Shown in pieces: positions 7,466 through 16,821 of a stretch of DNA of 64,000 nt. Both the position numbers and the translations under genes were made by a program. The stretch is taken from NCBI GenBank assembly GCA_030654395.1, contig JAURXM010000116.1:1-64000 (forward strand), given 5' to 3'. Source of the DNA: Aquabacterium sp. (lineage in GTDB: Bacteria; Pseudomonadota; Gammaproteobacteria; Burkholderiales; Burkholderiaceae_C). Numbering within the stretch: the first letter of the stretch is position 1; each line of letters starts with the position of its first letter. The notes beneath the pieces are model-generated. The model saw nothing but the letters and a program-made list of their open reading frames with translations, was not told the DNA's origin and made no database searches.

Positions 7466-8581
7466 ATGACCAAGTCCAGCGCCTCCGCCGGTTATGAACC
7501 GCCTGCAGATAAAACGTCCAAGACCGATGACGAGCGGATCAAGAACGTGACGCCGTTGCCGCCCCCTGAGCATTTGATTCGCTTCTTCCCGATCAAAGGG
7601 ACGTCGGTTGAGGCTTTGGTGGTCAATACACGCAAGGCGATTCGCAAGATTGTGCATGGCAAGGACGACCGCCTGCTGGTGATCATTGGGCCTTGCTCTA
7701 TCCATGATCCTGCGGCCGCCATTGACTACGCTCGCCAGTTGCAGGCCTTGCGTGAGCAGTACGCGGGCACACTGGAAGTGGTGATGCGGGTGTACTTCGA
7801 GAAGCCACGGACCACGGTAGGTTGGAAGGGGTTGATCAACGACCCGTATTTGGATGACAGCTTCAAAATTGACGAAGGCCTGCGCATGGCGCGGCATTTG
7901 TTGCTCGAAATCAACCGTTTGGGGATGCCTGCTGCGAGCGAATTCCTTGATGTGGTGTCGCCTCAGTACATTGGTGATTTGATCAGTTGGGGCGCCATTG
8001 GCGCACGCACAACGGAGAGTCAAGTTCACCGCGAGTTGGCCTCCGGCCTGAGCGCGCCAATTGGGTTCAAGAATGGGACAGATGGCAACATCAAAATCGC
8101 CACGGATGCGATTCAAGCTGCTGCACGGCCGCACCATTTCTTGTCTGTGCATAAGAACGGGCAGGTGGCGATTGTCGAGACGGCTGGCAACCCTGATTGC
8201 CACGTGATCTTGCGTGGCGGTAAGGCACCTAACTACGACGCAGCCAGTGTGGATGCGGCAGTGAAGGATCTGGAGGCGGCGAAGCTGCCCCTGTCCTTGA
8301 TGGTGGACTTCTCACACGCCAACAGCGCCAAGCAGCATGAGCGTCAAGTGGATGTGGCCAAGGACATCGCAGCCCAAGTCAGTGGCGGCTCTACCAAGGT
8401 CTTCGGTGTGATGGTCGAGAGCCATTTGTGCGCGGGCGCACAGAAGTTTACGCCAGGCAAGGATGACCCAAGCAAGCTGGTCTATGGCCAGAGCATCACC
8501 GATGCGTGCATTGGCTGGGCGCACACCGAAGAGGTGCTGCAAGTATTGTCAGACGCTGTGAAGGCACGCCGCGCACGCTGA
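7466..8581 (+). CDS. aroG: 3-deoxy-7-phosphoheptulonate (DAHP) synthase, AroG type
   Basis: This enzyme condenses phosphoenolpyruvate with erythrose 4-phosphate, the first step of the shikimate pathway to Phe, Tyr and Trp. The 371-residue protein has the class I motifs IGPCSIHD (residues 74-81, metal-ligand Cys77), RVYFEKPRTTVGWKG (108-122), GARTTESQVHRELASGLSAP and IGFKNGTDG. A roughly 35-residue N-terminal segment could carry feedback inhibition, but I cannot say by which amino acid. The gene is preceded by a leader peptide and attenuator, pointing to control by aromatic amino acid supply. It ends 25 bp before an unrelated two-component pair. Confidence 0.96.
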   Translation: MTKSSASAGYEPPADKTSKTDDERIKNVTPLPPPEHLIRFFPIKGTSVEALVVNTRKAIRKIVHGKDDRLLVIIGPCSIHDPAAAIDYARQLQALREQYAGTLEVVMRVYFEKPRTTVGWKGLINDPYLDDSFKIDEGLRMARHLLLEINRLGMPAASEFLDVVSPQYIGDLISWGAIGARTTESQVHRELASGLSAPIGFKNGTDGNIKIATDAIQAAARPHHFLSVHKNGQVAIVETAGNPDCHVILRGGKAPNYDAASVDAAVKDLEAAKLPLSLMVDFSHANSAKQHERQVDVAKDIAAQVSGGSTKVFGVMVESHLCAGAQKFTPGKDDPSKLVYGQSITDACIGWAHTEEVLQVLSDAVKARRAR

Positions 8582-8606
8582 TGTGCGCGCAGGCCATAGG
8601 GGTGTG

Positions 8607-9293
8607 ATGAGTTTGTCTCGCACAAAGTTTTTACTGGTGGATGACCATGGCCTGTTTCGCACGGGGCTGGGCTTGATGCTGTCTCAAGTTTGGCCCGATG
8701 GGGTGGTTGTGCAGGCTGCCAGCTGGGGTGAGGCTTTGCGTGCGCTTCAGACTGAGGTGCCCGATCTGATTTTGTTGGATGTGGGTTTGCCTGATGGTCA
8801 TGGGTTGCTTGATTTGCCCGTGTTGCGGGTGTTGGCGCCGCATTGCCCCGTCTTGTTGATGTCGGCGGAGGTCAATGCGGAGCAGATCGTGAAGGCGAGA
8901 GAATATGGCGCGATGGGGTTCTTGCCGAAATCGGCAACGGCTTCTGAGGTGATGTCTGCTGTGGGCGCTGCGTTGTCAGGTCAGCCCGCTTTTGCCGCCT
9001 TGTCGTATGAAGTTTTGTCACCGGCGGGGGATGCGGTTGGTGCGGTTGGTGGGGTAGGTGCGCCAAGTCGAGCTGCGCTTGCGAGCGAGGCGATGCCGCC
9101 TTTGTCTGCGCGCCAAATTGACATCCTGCGGCATCTGGGGCGTAACACACCCAACAAGGCATTGGCCCGTCAGCTGGGGATGAGCGAGTCCGATGTGCGC
9201 GCCGAGGTCTCGTGGTTGACCGAGTGGCTTGGCGCCAGTAGCCGCGAAGAGGCCCATGCCCAAGCGCTTGCGCGAGGTTTGTTGGCGCCATGA
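8607..9293 (+). CDS. Response regulator, receiver plus LuxR-like HTH
   Basis: A 228-residue response regulator. The receiver domain (1-125) has the acidic pair in LLVDDHGLF, phospho-acceptor Asp58 in LILLDVGLPDG and Lys108 in GFLPKSA. A Gly/Val/Ala linker leads to a C-terminal helix-turn-helix (about 165-228) that begins LSARQIDILRHLGRNTPNKALARQLGMSE, a LuxR/NarL-type domain with weaker than usual conservation. The ATG at 8607 is preceded by AGGGG; a GTG further upstream is possible. The stop overlaps the following kinase start in an ATGA junction, so the two form a cognate pair. Confidence 0.88.
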   Translation: MSLSRTKFLLVDDHGLFRTGLGLMLSQVWPDGVVVQAASWGEALRALQTEVPDLILLDVGLPDGHGLLDLPVLRVLAPHCPVLLMSAEVNAEQIVKAREYGAMGFLPKSATASEVMSAVGAALSGQPAFAALSYEVLSPAGDAVGAVGGVGAPSRAALASEAMPPLSARQIDILRHLGRNTPNKALARQLGMSESDVRAEVSWLTEWLGASSREEAHAQALARGLLAP

Positions 9294-11128
9294 ACTGGCG
9301 CATGTTGTGGCGGCAAACTTGGCGCTTTGAGCGCCCACGCTTGCTGTCCGCTCAGATGCAGTTGTTGGACCGGAATTTATCGTACGCCTTCGCCATATCG
9401 ACGCTGATGGTTTGGTTGACGGCAGCGATGGCCGCGCGTTTTGTGTATTCAACCTGGGTGTGGCCGTGGGCGGTTGCCGTGACCGCCGTGACAGCCGCAT
9501 GCCTAGTCTGGCGTGAGTTGTTGCCTCGACCGTGTGACCCGCTGAGGGTGGTCGTTTACGCACACGCGGTGAGGGTGATAGCGGGCATTTTGGGCTTGTG
9601 TTGGGGCGCCATGGCCGTGCTTATTGTGGACCCGGCGAAGCCGCAGTCCATCGCCATTGTGTTTGGCATGCTGGCAGGTATCAACTCGGGTGGCTTGGCG
9701 GTATTTTCTCCATCGTGGCCTGTGGCTGTTGTCTATTTGCTGTGCAATATGCTGCCCGTGCCGGTGATGCTGTTGTCCTCTCATGACGAGCTGGGCTTGT
9801 GGATGAGTGTGGCAGGTACCTCGTACATGTTGGGGATGGGTTTGTTTGCCTATCACGCAGCGCAGGGCGCTTTGCAAGCAATCCACATTGGGTTCGAAAA
9901 CGAAGGGCTGGTTGCGCGTTTGCGGGATCAAACGCAGCGGGCTTTGGAGGCTCGCCAAGTCGCTGAGCTGGCGCAGTCAGAGGCCGAAGAGGCTAACCGC
10001 GCCAAGACTGTTTTTTTGGCTTCTGCCAGCCATGATTTGCGTCAGCCTTTGCATGCCATGGGGCTCTTTTTGAGTGCCTTGGCCTTAGAGGCGCTGAGTG
10101 GCAAGCAGCACGCGCTGCTCACTCATGCACAGGCGTCGGCGCTGGCCACCGGCGAGATGCTGACCACGTTGATGGATTTTTCGCGTGTGGATGCGGGTGT
10201 CATCGTGCCGCAGACACAGACTTTTGCGCTGCAAAATATTTTTCAAAAACTAGAGCGTGAGATGGCGCCCGTAGCCGAGGGCAAGGGGCTTGCCTTTCGC
10301 ATGAGGGATACCTCGTTGGTTTTGCAGGCTGATCCAGCTTTGGTCGAAATGATCTTGCGTAACTTGGTGCTCAATGCGATTCGCTATACCGACCAGGGGG
10401 GCATTTTGATGGCTTGCCGTCGGCGTGGGCAACGTGCGGTGCTTGAGGTGTGGGATACCGGCGTGGGCATCCCTGCGCACCAGCATCAGGCTATTTTTAG
10501 GGAGTTCCATCAGCTGGGTAATCCAGAGCGTGATCGGCGCAAAGGTTTGGGCCTCGGGTTGGCCATCGTCGAAGGCTTGGCCAGAGCGATGAGTGTGGAT
10601 GTGAGTTTGCGCTCATCGGTGGGGAGCGGCTCGGTGTTTCGTCTGGGTTTGCCGATCAGCCAGACGCCGTGGGCAGCTCAGGTGCCGGACATGCAGGATG
10701 AGCCCGATCTCAGCGGTTTGCGCGTGTTGTTGATTGATGATGACATCAGTGTGTGTGAGGCATTCTCGAATTTGCTGGCCGGCTGGGGTTGCTGGTGCGA
10801 GACCGCCACCACGTGCGAAGACGCGTTGCGTGTGCTGGATACGTTTGAGCCGGATGTGCTTTTGTCGGACTACCGCTTGCGCAGTCATGGCACCGGTTTG
10901 CAGGCTGTGCAGATGGTGCGTGAACGCTTGGGCCGCTGCGTACCCGCCGCGATCATCACGGGTGACACGGGCCCCGAGCGCTTGCGTGAGGCTTATGCCA
11001 GTGGCTTGATATTGATGCACAAGCCGGTGGCCGCTAGCCGTTTGGCGACCGTGCTGTTCAGTCTTTGGCGTGAGACGCCGGAGCTGGACGCTGACCTTGC
11101 ATCAACAACAAACTCAGCGCCAATATAG
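9290..11128 (+). CDS. Hybrid sensor histidine kinase with C-terminal receiver
   Basis: A 612-residue membrane kinase. The N-terminal 190 residues hold about six hydrophobic helices and no recognisable ligand domain. A coiled linker leads to the HisKA domain with His248 in SASHDLRQPLHAM. The catalytic domain has N-box Asn362, G1 DTGVGIP (389-395) and G2 GLGLGLAI (419-426). The receiver (about 477-595) has acidic residues in LLIDDDISV and phospho-acceptor Asp527. The start overlaps the response regulator stop by 4 bp. The 3' end overlaps the convergent MFS gene by 71 bp. The signal sensed is unknown. Confidence 0.92.
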   Translation: MNWRMLWRQTWRFERPRLLSAQMQLLDRNLSYAFAISTLMVWLTAAMAARFVYSTWVWPWAVAVTAVTAACLVWRELLPRPCDPLRVVVYAHAVRVIAGILGLCWGAMAVLIVDPAKPQSIAIVFGMLAGINSGGLAVFSPSWPVAVVYLLCNMLPVPVMLLSSHDELGLWMSVAGTSYMLGMGLFAYHAAQGALQAIHIGFENEGLVARLRDQTQRALEARQVAELAQSEAEEANRAKTVFLASASHDLRQPLHAMGLFLSALALEALSGKQHALLTHAQASALATGEMLTTLMDFSRVDAGVIVPQTQTFALQNIFQKLEREMAPVAEGKGLAFRMRDTSLVLQADPALVEMILRNLVLNAIRYTDQGGILMACRRRGQRAVLEVWDTGVGIPAHQHQAIFREFHQLGNPERDRRKGLGLGLAIVEGLARAMSVDVSLRSSVGSGSVFRLGLPISQTPWAAQVPDMQDEPDLSGLRVLLIDDDISVCEAFSNLLAGWGCWCETATTCEDALRVLDTFEPDVLLSDYRLRSHGTGLQAVQMVRERLGRCVPAAIITGDTGPERLREAYASGLILMHKPVAASRLATVLFSLWRETPELDADLASTTNSAPI

Positions 11129-12233
11129 CGAGCCAACTACCTTGGCCGCCTAAGCCCAGGTGGTCAAATACCCAACCGCTGATAAGAGGGCCTAGTGCGC
11201 CGCCGATGGTGTAGCCAGCGATCATCGCTGAGGTGCCTGCCAACGCCGATGAATCCGCAAAGTCATGTGCAACCCGGATCATGCTCAAGGTATAGAGGGC
11301 GCCACCGACGCCGCCCCACAGTGCAGCACAAATCCAAATCAGCGCAGGCCAGTGTGATGCTTGTGAGAACGCCACGGCACTGAGGGCCAATATGGCTGCA
11401 CCCATGGCGAACAAGCGCCGTGCAGGCGTGTGGTCGGCCAGCCAGCCCATGGGGTATTGCAGCAGAAAGCTGCCTAGGCCTAGGGCGCCGGCAATGGAGG
11501 TAGCACCAGCTAGGCTGAAGCCGATTTGGGAGCCATAGGCCGTGGTGATGGATCCCAAGCCGACTTCAAAGACGCCACCGACCACGGCAGCCCAAGCCAG
11601 TGTCGGCCGAAAGCGCCACGCGCCCAGCAGACTCATGGGCTCGCGGTCATCGTGGGTGGCTTTGAGCCGTGTCACGGCGGGCGCCAGCGTGATGAGCAGG
11701 CCCAGAGCGAGCCCACCCGCAGCCGTGATATTGGCTTGTCTTGGGTCGAGGTGCATCAGGCTTGGCAGCAAGGGCCCCAGTGCCATGCCGGCACCTAAAA
11801 GGGTCTGGTACATGCCGGTGAGGCGACCGCGGTGACTGGGCGGCACGTTGTGCGCAATCAGGGCTTCTGTGGCGTTCCAGGCGGCGGCCGCGCCGATGCC
11901 GGCCATTAAACCCAGCACACACCAAATGCGGTAGTCTGTGGTGAACAGGTAGCCTAAGCAGGCGATCAACTCCAGCAACAAGCCTGCACGGTAGGCTTGA
12001 CCTGTGCCGATGCGTGCAAACAGTTTGGGCACCAGCGGCACCAAGGCTGCGACGCTGAGAAATGGCAGCATGGCAAACAGGCCAATGGCTGTGTTGCTGG
12101 CGCCGCTGGTTTGCAGGCGAACGGCCAGCACAGGGTTGAGCAGGCTGTAGCTCAGCACCACCATGGCGGTGCCCAGCATCACAGGCCACAGGCCGGGCCG
12201 CAGGTTCAATGCATCGGCTTTCAGCTCAGCCAT
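11058..12233 (-). CDS. MFS transporter
   Basis: A 391-residue protein with about twelve hydrophobic segments in two halves. Family features include the loop 2-3 region ARIGTGQAYRAG and HRGRLTGMYQTLLGAGMALGP in helix 5. It resembles single-component MFS efflux or metabolite carriers of the YcaD type; the substrate cannot be inferred. Its 3' end overlaps the hybrid kinase gene by 71 bp tail to tail. Its start overlaps the end of the corA-like gene by 13 bp, so corA and this gene are probably co-transcribed. Confidence 0.88.
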   Translation of the reverse strand: MAELKADALNLRPGLWPVMLGTAMVVLSYSLLNPVLAVRLQTSGASNTAIGLFAMLPFLSVAALVPLVPKLFARIGTGQAYRAGLLLELIACLGYLFTTDYRIWCVLGLMAGIGAAAAWNATEALIAHNVPPSHRGRLTGMYQTLLGAGMALGPLLPSLMHLDPRQANITAAGGLALGLLITLAPAVTRLKATHDDREPMSLLGAWRFRPTLAWAAVVGGVFEVGLGSITTAYGSQIGFSLAGATSIAGALGLGSFLLQYPMGWLADHTPARRLFAMGAAILALSAVAFSQASHWPALIWICAALWGGVGGALYTLSMIRVAHDFADSSALAGTSAMIAGYTIGGALGPLISGWVFDHLGLGGQGSWLAILALSLLLMQGQRPAPASHAKD

Positions 12234-13183
12234 CCCCGCTTATAGAAATACCACATCGGCACCATGGCACTGGCGGCCATCAAGGCCACGGTGTAGGGGT
12301 AGCTCCATTCGCCTAAAAAAGCCAGCTCTGGGAACTTCAGATTCATGCCGTACACGCTGGCCACCAAGGTGGGCGGCAACAGCGCCACGCTGGCCACCGA
12401 GAAGATCTTGATGATCTTGTTTTGGTTGATGTTGATGAAGCCGACGGTTGCGTCCATCAAAAAGTTGATCTTGTCGAACAAGAAGGCCGTGTGGCTGTCC
12501 AGCGAGTCGATGTCGCGCAGAATTTGGCGGGCCTCTTCGAACTGGTCGGCGTTGAGCATGCGCGCGCGCATCATGAAGCTGACTGCGCGGCGCGTGTCCA
12601 TGACGTTGCGGCGGATGCGCCCATTCAAGTCTTCTTGGCGCGCGATGGCCGCCAAGGCGCTGGCCGCAGCTTGGTCGTTGACGGCGCTCTTGAGGACGCG
12701 GTGGCTTACTTTTTCGAGGTCGTCGTAGATGCCCTCTAGGGTGTCGGCTGAGTACTCGGCATCGGCGTCGTACAGCTTGAGCAGCACGTCCTTGGCGTCC
12801 TCAATCAAGGCGGGGATGCGGCGTGCGCGCATGCGCAGTAACCTGAAGACGGGCAGGTCTTCACGGTGGACGGAGAACAGCACGTTGTTGTGCAGGATGA
12901 AGGCGACGCGGACGTTGCGTGGGGTCTCGTCGTCGTCGATCAAAAAGTCTGAACGGATGTGGATGGCGCCTTCTTCTTCGTAGAAGCGGGCGGACTCTTC
13001 CAAGTCGTCGTCGATGATGTCGGCTGGGATGACCAAGCCAAAGCGCACGGCGATCCAGCCCTTTTCCTCGGGCGTGGGGTCTTCTAGGTCAACCCAAACC
13101 GGGCGGGCAGGGGTCAACTCATCCAGGCTGTCGATTTCTTCTTGGAATAACCGGCCATTGGCCAGTGTGAATACATTGAGCAT
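12221..13183 (-). CDS. corA: CorA-family magnesium/divalent cation channel
   Basis: CorA forms a pentameric inner-membrane channel for Mg2+ and Co2+. The 320-residue protein has the long acidic cytoplasmic N-terminal domain, the stalk helix with INQNKIIKIFSVASVALLPPTL leading into TM1, the signature YGMN loop (in VYGMNLKFPEL) and a second TM near the C-terminus ending YKRGW. Length and layout are normal. The downstream MFS gene overlaps its end. The 290 bp between it and the divergent LysR gene hold the promoters; I found no distinct site there. Confidence 0.94.
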   Translation of the reverse strand: MLNVFTLANGRLFQEEIDSLDELTPARPVWVDLEDPTPEEKGWIAVRFGLVIPADIIDDDLEESARFYEEEGAIHIRSDFLIDDDETPRNVRVAFILHNNVLFSVHREDLPVFRLLRMRARRIPALIEDAKDVLLKLYDADAEYSADTLEGIYDDLEKVSHRVLKSAVNDQAAASALAAIARQEDLNGRIRRNVMDTRRAVSFMMRARMLNADQFEEARQILRDIDSLDSHTAFLFDKINFLMDATVGFININQNKIIKIFSVASVALLPPTLVASVYGMNLKFPELAFLGEWSYPYTVALMAASAMVPMWYFYKRGWLS

Positions 13184-13471
13184 GGGAACTCCAACACGTG
13201 GTCACGAGGCTTGATGGGCCATGACGTGACGCACAGTTCTGTGGGATGGGGTGATGTGGTGTCCGCCCCCTCCCGCTTGGGCTAGGCCCGGTCGCTGGAG
13301 TGGGCGGTCATCTGGGATGACAGTCCAAGGTGCTTGATCTCAAAGCGCCGATTGATCGGCATTGCCTGCATTATGGCGCGGGCTGACCCTTGGTGTTGGT
13401 TTGGGTGCACCAAAAAGGCCTGCTGTTTCTCAAGGGTGTAAGGTTCAGCATCATGTTGACGACACCGCGCC

Positions 13472-14410
13472 ATGGCCATCCCTGCCTCTCGTATTGATTT
13501 GAACCTGTTCCGTGTGATGGACGCTGTGTACGAGCACGGCGGGATCTCTGGCGCGGCGCGACAACTTCACTTGAGCCAGCCAGCGGTCAGCCACGCTCTG
13601 GCTCGTTTGCGTCAGCTGTGGGGTGACGCTTTGTTTGTGCGGCAAGGCAACCGCATGGTGCCCACTGAATTGACGCGTCGCGTGATTGTGGATGTGCAGG
13701 CACACGTGCGCGGCTTGCAGACGCTGATGGCGCAGGCCGAGACATTTGATCCCGCGACCTTGGACATGACGATCAAGCTGGGTATGCGCGATGTGCTCGA
13801 AGCGATCACCTTGCCGCCTTTGATCGCTCTTTTGAGCGCGGTGGCGCCGCACGTGCGGGTGGCCAGTGTGCGTGTGCCTCGCGATGAGTTGGAGCGCAGC
13901 TTGACGCAAGGCGATGCGGATCTGGTGATTGACCGCCAACGCCGCGTGGCTGGGCGCATCAATGGGGTGCATCTGGCCGATGAGACGCTGGCGGTGCTCA
14001 TGCGCAAAGGGCACCCTTTGCACGGCCGCGTTTTGGACTTGGACGCTTACTTTACCCAGCAGCATGTGATGGTGACGATGCGCCCTGAGCAGCCTGACCC
14101 ATTGCAGTCGGTCTGGTCCCTGCTAGGGCGGGGCGAGCGTGATATCAGCGTGCGCTGCCAGCATTACTTCTCAGCAGCCAATGTGGTGGCGCAAGGCGAT
14201 GCGCTGCTGACGCTGCCGCGTACTTTCGCGCAAGGCCTAACGGGTGCCTTGCCGCTGGTGCTGTGTGACTTGCCCGTCGCCGTGCCGGCAATGGGTATCT
14301 GGATGTATTGGCATGCTGACCGCGATGGTGACCCGGTGCACCAATGGATTCGGCGCAATGCAATCGAAGGCGCGAGCAAAGTCATGCATGTGCTGCATGA
14401 CTTTGAATGA
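13472..14410 (+). CDS. LysR-family transcriptional regulator
   Basis: A 312-residue LysR protein. The N-terminal winged helix-turn-helix is clear: LNLFRVMDAVYEHGGISGAARQL then HLSQPAVSHALARLRQLWGDALFVR. The remainder is the effector-binding domain. It is encoded just upstream of, and in the same direction as, the acyl-CoA dehydrogenase operon (77 bp gap), so it probably controls that operon or is read with it. LysR activators are more often divergent from their target. The effector is unknown. Confidence 0.92.
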   Translation: MAIPASRIDLNLFRVMDAVYEHGGISGAARQLHLSQPAVSHALARLRQLWGDALFVRQGNRMVPTELTRRVIVDVQAHVRGLQTLMAQAETFDPATLDMTIKLGMRDVLEAITLPPLIALLSAVAPHVRVASVRVPRDELERSLTQGDADLVIDRQRRVAGRINGVHLADETLAVLMRKGHPLHGRVLDLDAYFTQQHVMVTMRPEQPDPLQSVWSLLGRGERDISVRCQHYFSAANVVAQGDALLTLPRTFAQGLTGALPLVLCDLPVAVPAMGIWMYWHADRDGDPVHQWIRRNAIEGASKVMHVLHDFE

Positions 14411-14487
14411 AAATTCACCATTTGATGCACAGGCACAGCGGGCGTAGCATCCTGCGTAGACAGTAACCAACCGACAAGGAGACCCCG

Positions 14488-15720
14488 ATGGACTTCCAGC
14501 CCAGTGAGCGCGCCAAAAAGACCGCCGAGCGTGTGCGTGCTTTCATCAAAGAGCACATCGAGCCGATTGAGCCGGCGCATTGGGCCGGGATACTCGGCCA
14601 GCGTCATGGTGGCGACTGGACCCAGTGGACGATCCCGCCCCATGTCGAGGCGCTCAAGGCCAAGGCCAAGGCAGAAGGCCTGTGGAACCTGTTCTTGCCT
14701 GACCCGGAGTTGGGTGCGGGCCTGAGCGTGTTGGATTACGCCTTCAGCGCCGAAGAAACCGGCCACAGCATGATGGCGCCCGAGATATTCAACTGCAATG
14801 CGCCTGACACGGGCAACATGGAAGTGCTGTGGAAGTACGGCAGTGATGAGCAGAAGAAGCAATGGCTGACGCCACTGTTGGCGGGCGAGATCCGCTCGGT
14901 GTTCTTCATGACCGAGCCCGATGTGGCCTCGTCGGACGCGACCAACATGGCGGCCACGGCTGTCATCGACGGTGACGAGATCGTGTTGAATGGCAAAAAG
15001 TGGTGGTCGTCCGGTGTAGGTGATCCGCGTTGCAAAGTCGGCATCTTCATGGCGCTGACGGCCAACCCTGACCTGGGTCGACATAACCAGCACTCGATGG
15101 TGTTGGTGCCGATGGACTCGCCGGGTGTGGAGATCAAGCGCATGCTGCCCGTGTTCGGTGAGTATGACGAGCCACATGGCCATGGCGAAGTCCATTTCAC
15201 CAACGTGCGCCTGCCGCTGAGCAGCTTCATTGCCGGGCCGGGGCGGGGCTTCGAGATCGCACAAGGCCGCTTGGGGCCTGGCCGCATCCACCATTGCATG
15301 CGCTGCTTGGGTGCCGCAGAAAAGTCACTTGAACTCGCCATCAAGCGTGGCATTGACCGCACCGCGTTTCGCAAACAGCTGATCAACTTGGGTGGCAACC
15401 GCGAGCGCATCGCCGATGCCCGCGTCGCCATTGACCAAGCCCGCTTGCTGACATTGCAAGCCGCGTGGAAGATCGACACGCACGGTGTCATGGGCGCCTT
15501 GACCGATGTGTCGGCCATCAAAGTGGTCGCGCCTACCGTGTTGCAAAACGTCGTGGACTTTGCCATTCAGATGCACGGCGGCATGGGCGTGTCACACGAC
15601 ACACCGCTCACGGCCTTCTTCATACAGGCACGCAGCCTGCGTTTGGCCGATGGCCCTGATGAGGTCCACAAGGGCATGATTGCCCGCTTGGAGCTCATGA
15701 AATATGGCGTCATGAAATGA
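14488..15720 (+). CDS. Acyl-CoA dehydrogenase (ACAD10/11-like)
   Basis: A flavoprotein of 410 residues that should introduce a double bond into an acyl-CoA using FAD. It has the ACAD signature FFMTEPDVASSDATNM and the C-terminal QMHGGMGVSHDTPL segment. The N-terminal part is close to the long-chain bacterial group often encoded with an aminoglycoside-phosphotransferase-like kinase, equivalent to the two halves of mammalian ACAD11. An AAGGAGA Shine-Dalgarno sequence lies before the ATG. The stop overlaps the kinase gene in an ATGA junction. Substrate not determinable; hydroxylated or branched acyl-CoAs are plausible from the partner. Confidence 0.93.
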   Translation: MDFQPSERAKKTAERVRAFIKEHIEPIEPAHWAGILGQRHGGDWTQWTIPPHVEALKAKAKAEGLWNLFLPDPELGAGLSVLDYAFSAEETGHSMMAPEIFNCNAPDTGNMEVLWKYGSDEQKKQWLTPLLAGEIRSVFFMTEPDVASSDATNMAATAVIDGDEIVLNGKKWWSSGVGDPRCKVGIFMALTANPDLGRHNQHSMVLVPMDSPGVEIKRMLPVFGEYDEPHGHGEVHFTNVRLPLSSFIAGPGRGFEIAQGRLGPGRIHHCMRCLGAAEKSLELAIKRGIDRTAFRKQLINLGGNRERIADARVAIDQARLLTLQAAWKIDTHGVMGALTDVSAIKVVAPTVLQNVVDFAIQMHGGMGVSHDTPLTAFFIQARSLRLADGPDEVHKGMIARLELMKYGVMK

Positions 15721-16796
15721 GCCAAGGCATGGCGGATCAGGGTGGGCGAGTCAGATCAGGTGAAGAGCTGAACGCAGCGGGTGTGGACGCGTGGATGAAG
15801 GCGCAAGTGCCTCAGTTGCAGGGGCAGCCTGAGGTGACGCAGTTTTCGGGCGGGGCCTCTAATTGGACCTACCGCTTGAAGTACCCCGATGGTGATTTCA
15901 TCTTGCGTCGCCCACCTGCAGGCACCAAGGCCAAGGGCGCCCATGACATGGGGCGCGAGTTCCGCGTGCAGCAGGCGCTCAAGCCTGTGTACCCTGTTGT
16001 GCCGGGCATGATTGGTTTATGCGATGACGAGTCCGTCACGGGCAGTGAGTTCTATGTGATGGAACGCATTGCCGGCATCATCCCGCGCAAGAACATGCCC
16101 GGCGGCTTGACCTTGGACACAGCTGCAACACGCCAGTTGTGCACCAATGTGCTGGACAAATTGCTTGAGCTGCATCAGGTTGATGTCAAGGCCACGGGCT
16201 TGGACAGCCTGGGCAAAGGCAGTGGCTACTGCAAGCGCCAGATTGAAGGCTGGAGCGAGCGCTACACCAAGGCGCTGACTTGGAATGTGCCCAGCTACAA
16301 ACGTGTCATGGCGTGGCTCAAAGAGCGCACTCCGCACGACATCGCCAACGTGGTCATCCACAACGACTGGCGCTTTGATAACGTCGTTTTGTCTGAGCAA
16401 GATCCGACCCATGTCATTGGCGTACTCGACTGGGAGATGGCGACACTGGGTGACCCGTTGATGGACTTGGGCAACGCGCTGGCTTATTGGATCAACGCGG
16501 ACGACAACAAGCTGCTCAAGGCCACGCGGCGCCAGCCTACGCATTTGAGCGGCATGTTGCGCCGCGAAGAAGTCGTGGATTACTACCTCGACAAATCAGG
16601 CTACAAAATTGACCGGACAGGCGACTGGGCCTTTTACGAGGTCTATGGCTTGTTTCGTTTGGCGGTGATCGCGCAGCAGATTTATTACCGATACAACCAC
16701 AAGCAGACCAGCAACCCAGCGTTCAAGAACTTTTGGATATTGGTGAATTACTTGGATTGGCGCTGCATCGGTTTGATCAAGCAGGCGAAGGCCTGA
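15717..16796 (+). CDS. APH-family kinase (ACAD11 N-domain-like phosphotransferase)
   Basis: A 359-residue protein kinase-like phosphotransferase. Nucleotide-binding residues appear in QFSGGASNWTYRLKYPDG, the catalytic loop is HNDWRFDNV and the metal-binding segment is VLDWEMATLGDP. Relatives act with acyl-CoA dehydrogenases: LvaA of the Pseudomonas levulinate pathway and mammalian ACAD10/11 phosphorylate the hydroxyl of 4-hydroxyacyl-CoAs. The 4-bp overlap with the dehydrogenase suggests the same joint task. Alternative starts exist among the first 20 residues. Not expected to be an antibiotic resistance enzyme. Confidence 0.88.
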   Translation: MSQGMADQGGRVRSGEELNAAGVDAWMKAQVPQLQGQPEVTQFSGGASNWTYRLKYPDGDFILRRPPAGTKAKGAHDMGREFRVQQALKPVYPVVPGMIGLCDDESVTGSEFYVMERIAGIIPRKNMPGGLTLDTAATRQLCTNVLDKLLELHQVDVKATGLDSLGKGSGYCKRQIEGWSERYTKALTWNVPSYKRVMAWLKERTPHDIANVVIHNDWRFDNVVLSEQDPTHVIGVLDWEMATLGDPLMDLGNALAYWINADDNKLLKATRRQPTHLSGMLRREEVVDYYLDKSGYKIDRTGDWAFYEVYGLFRLAVIAQQIYYRYNHKQTSNPAFKNFWILVNYLDWRCIGLIKQAKA

Positions 16797-16821
16797 AAAC
16801 GGTTCACACAAGGGTTCACAC

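Noticed and set aside
14164..15294. Minus-strand open frame of about 376 codons opposite the acyl-CoA dehydrogenase
   Set aside because: His/Arg-rich nonsense composition and complete overlap with a well-supported gene.
15717..16796. Aminoglycoside resistance kinase
   Set aside because: The APH fold is present, but overlap with an acyl-CoA dehydrogenase gene points to the ACAD11/LvaA-like metabolic group.
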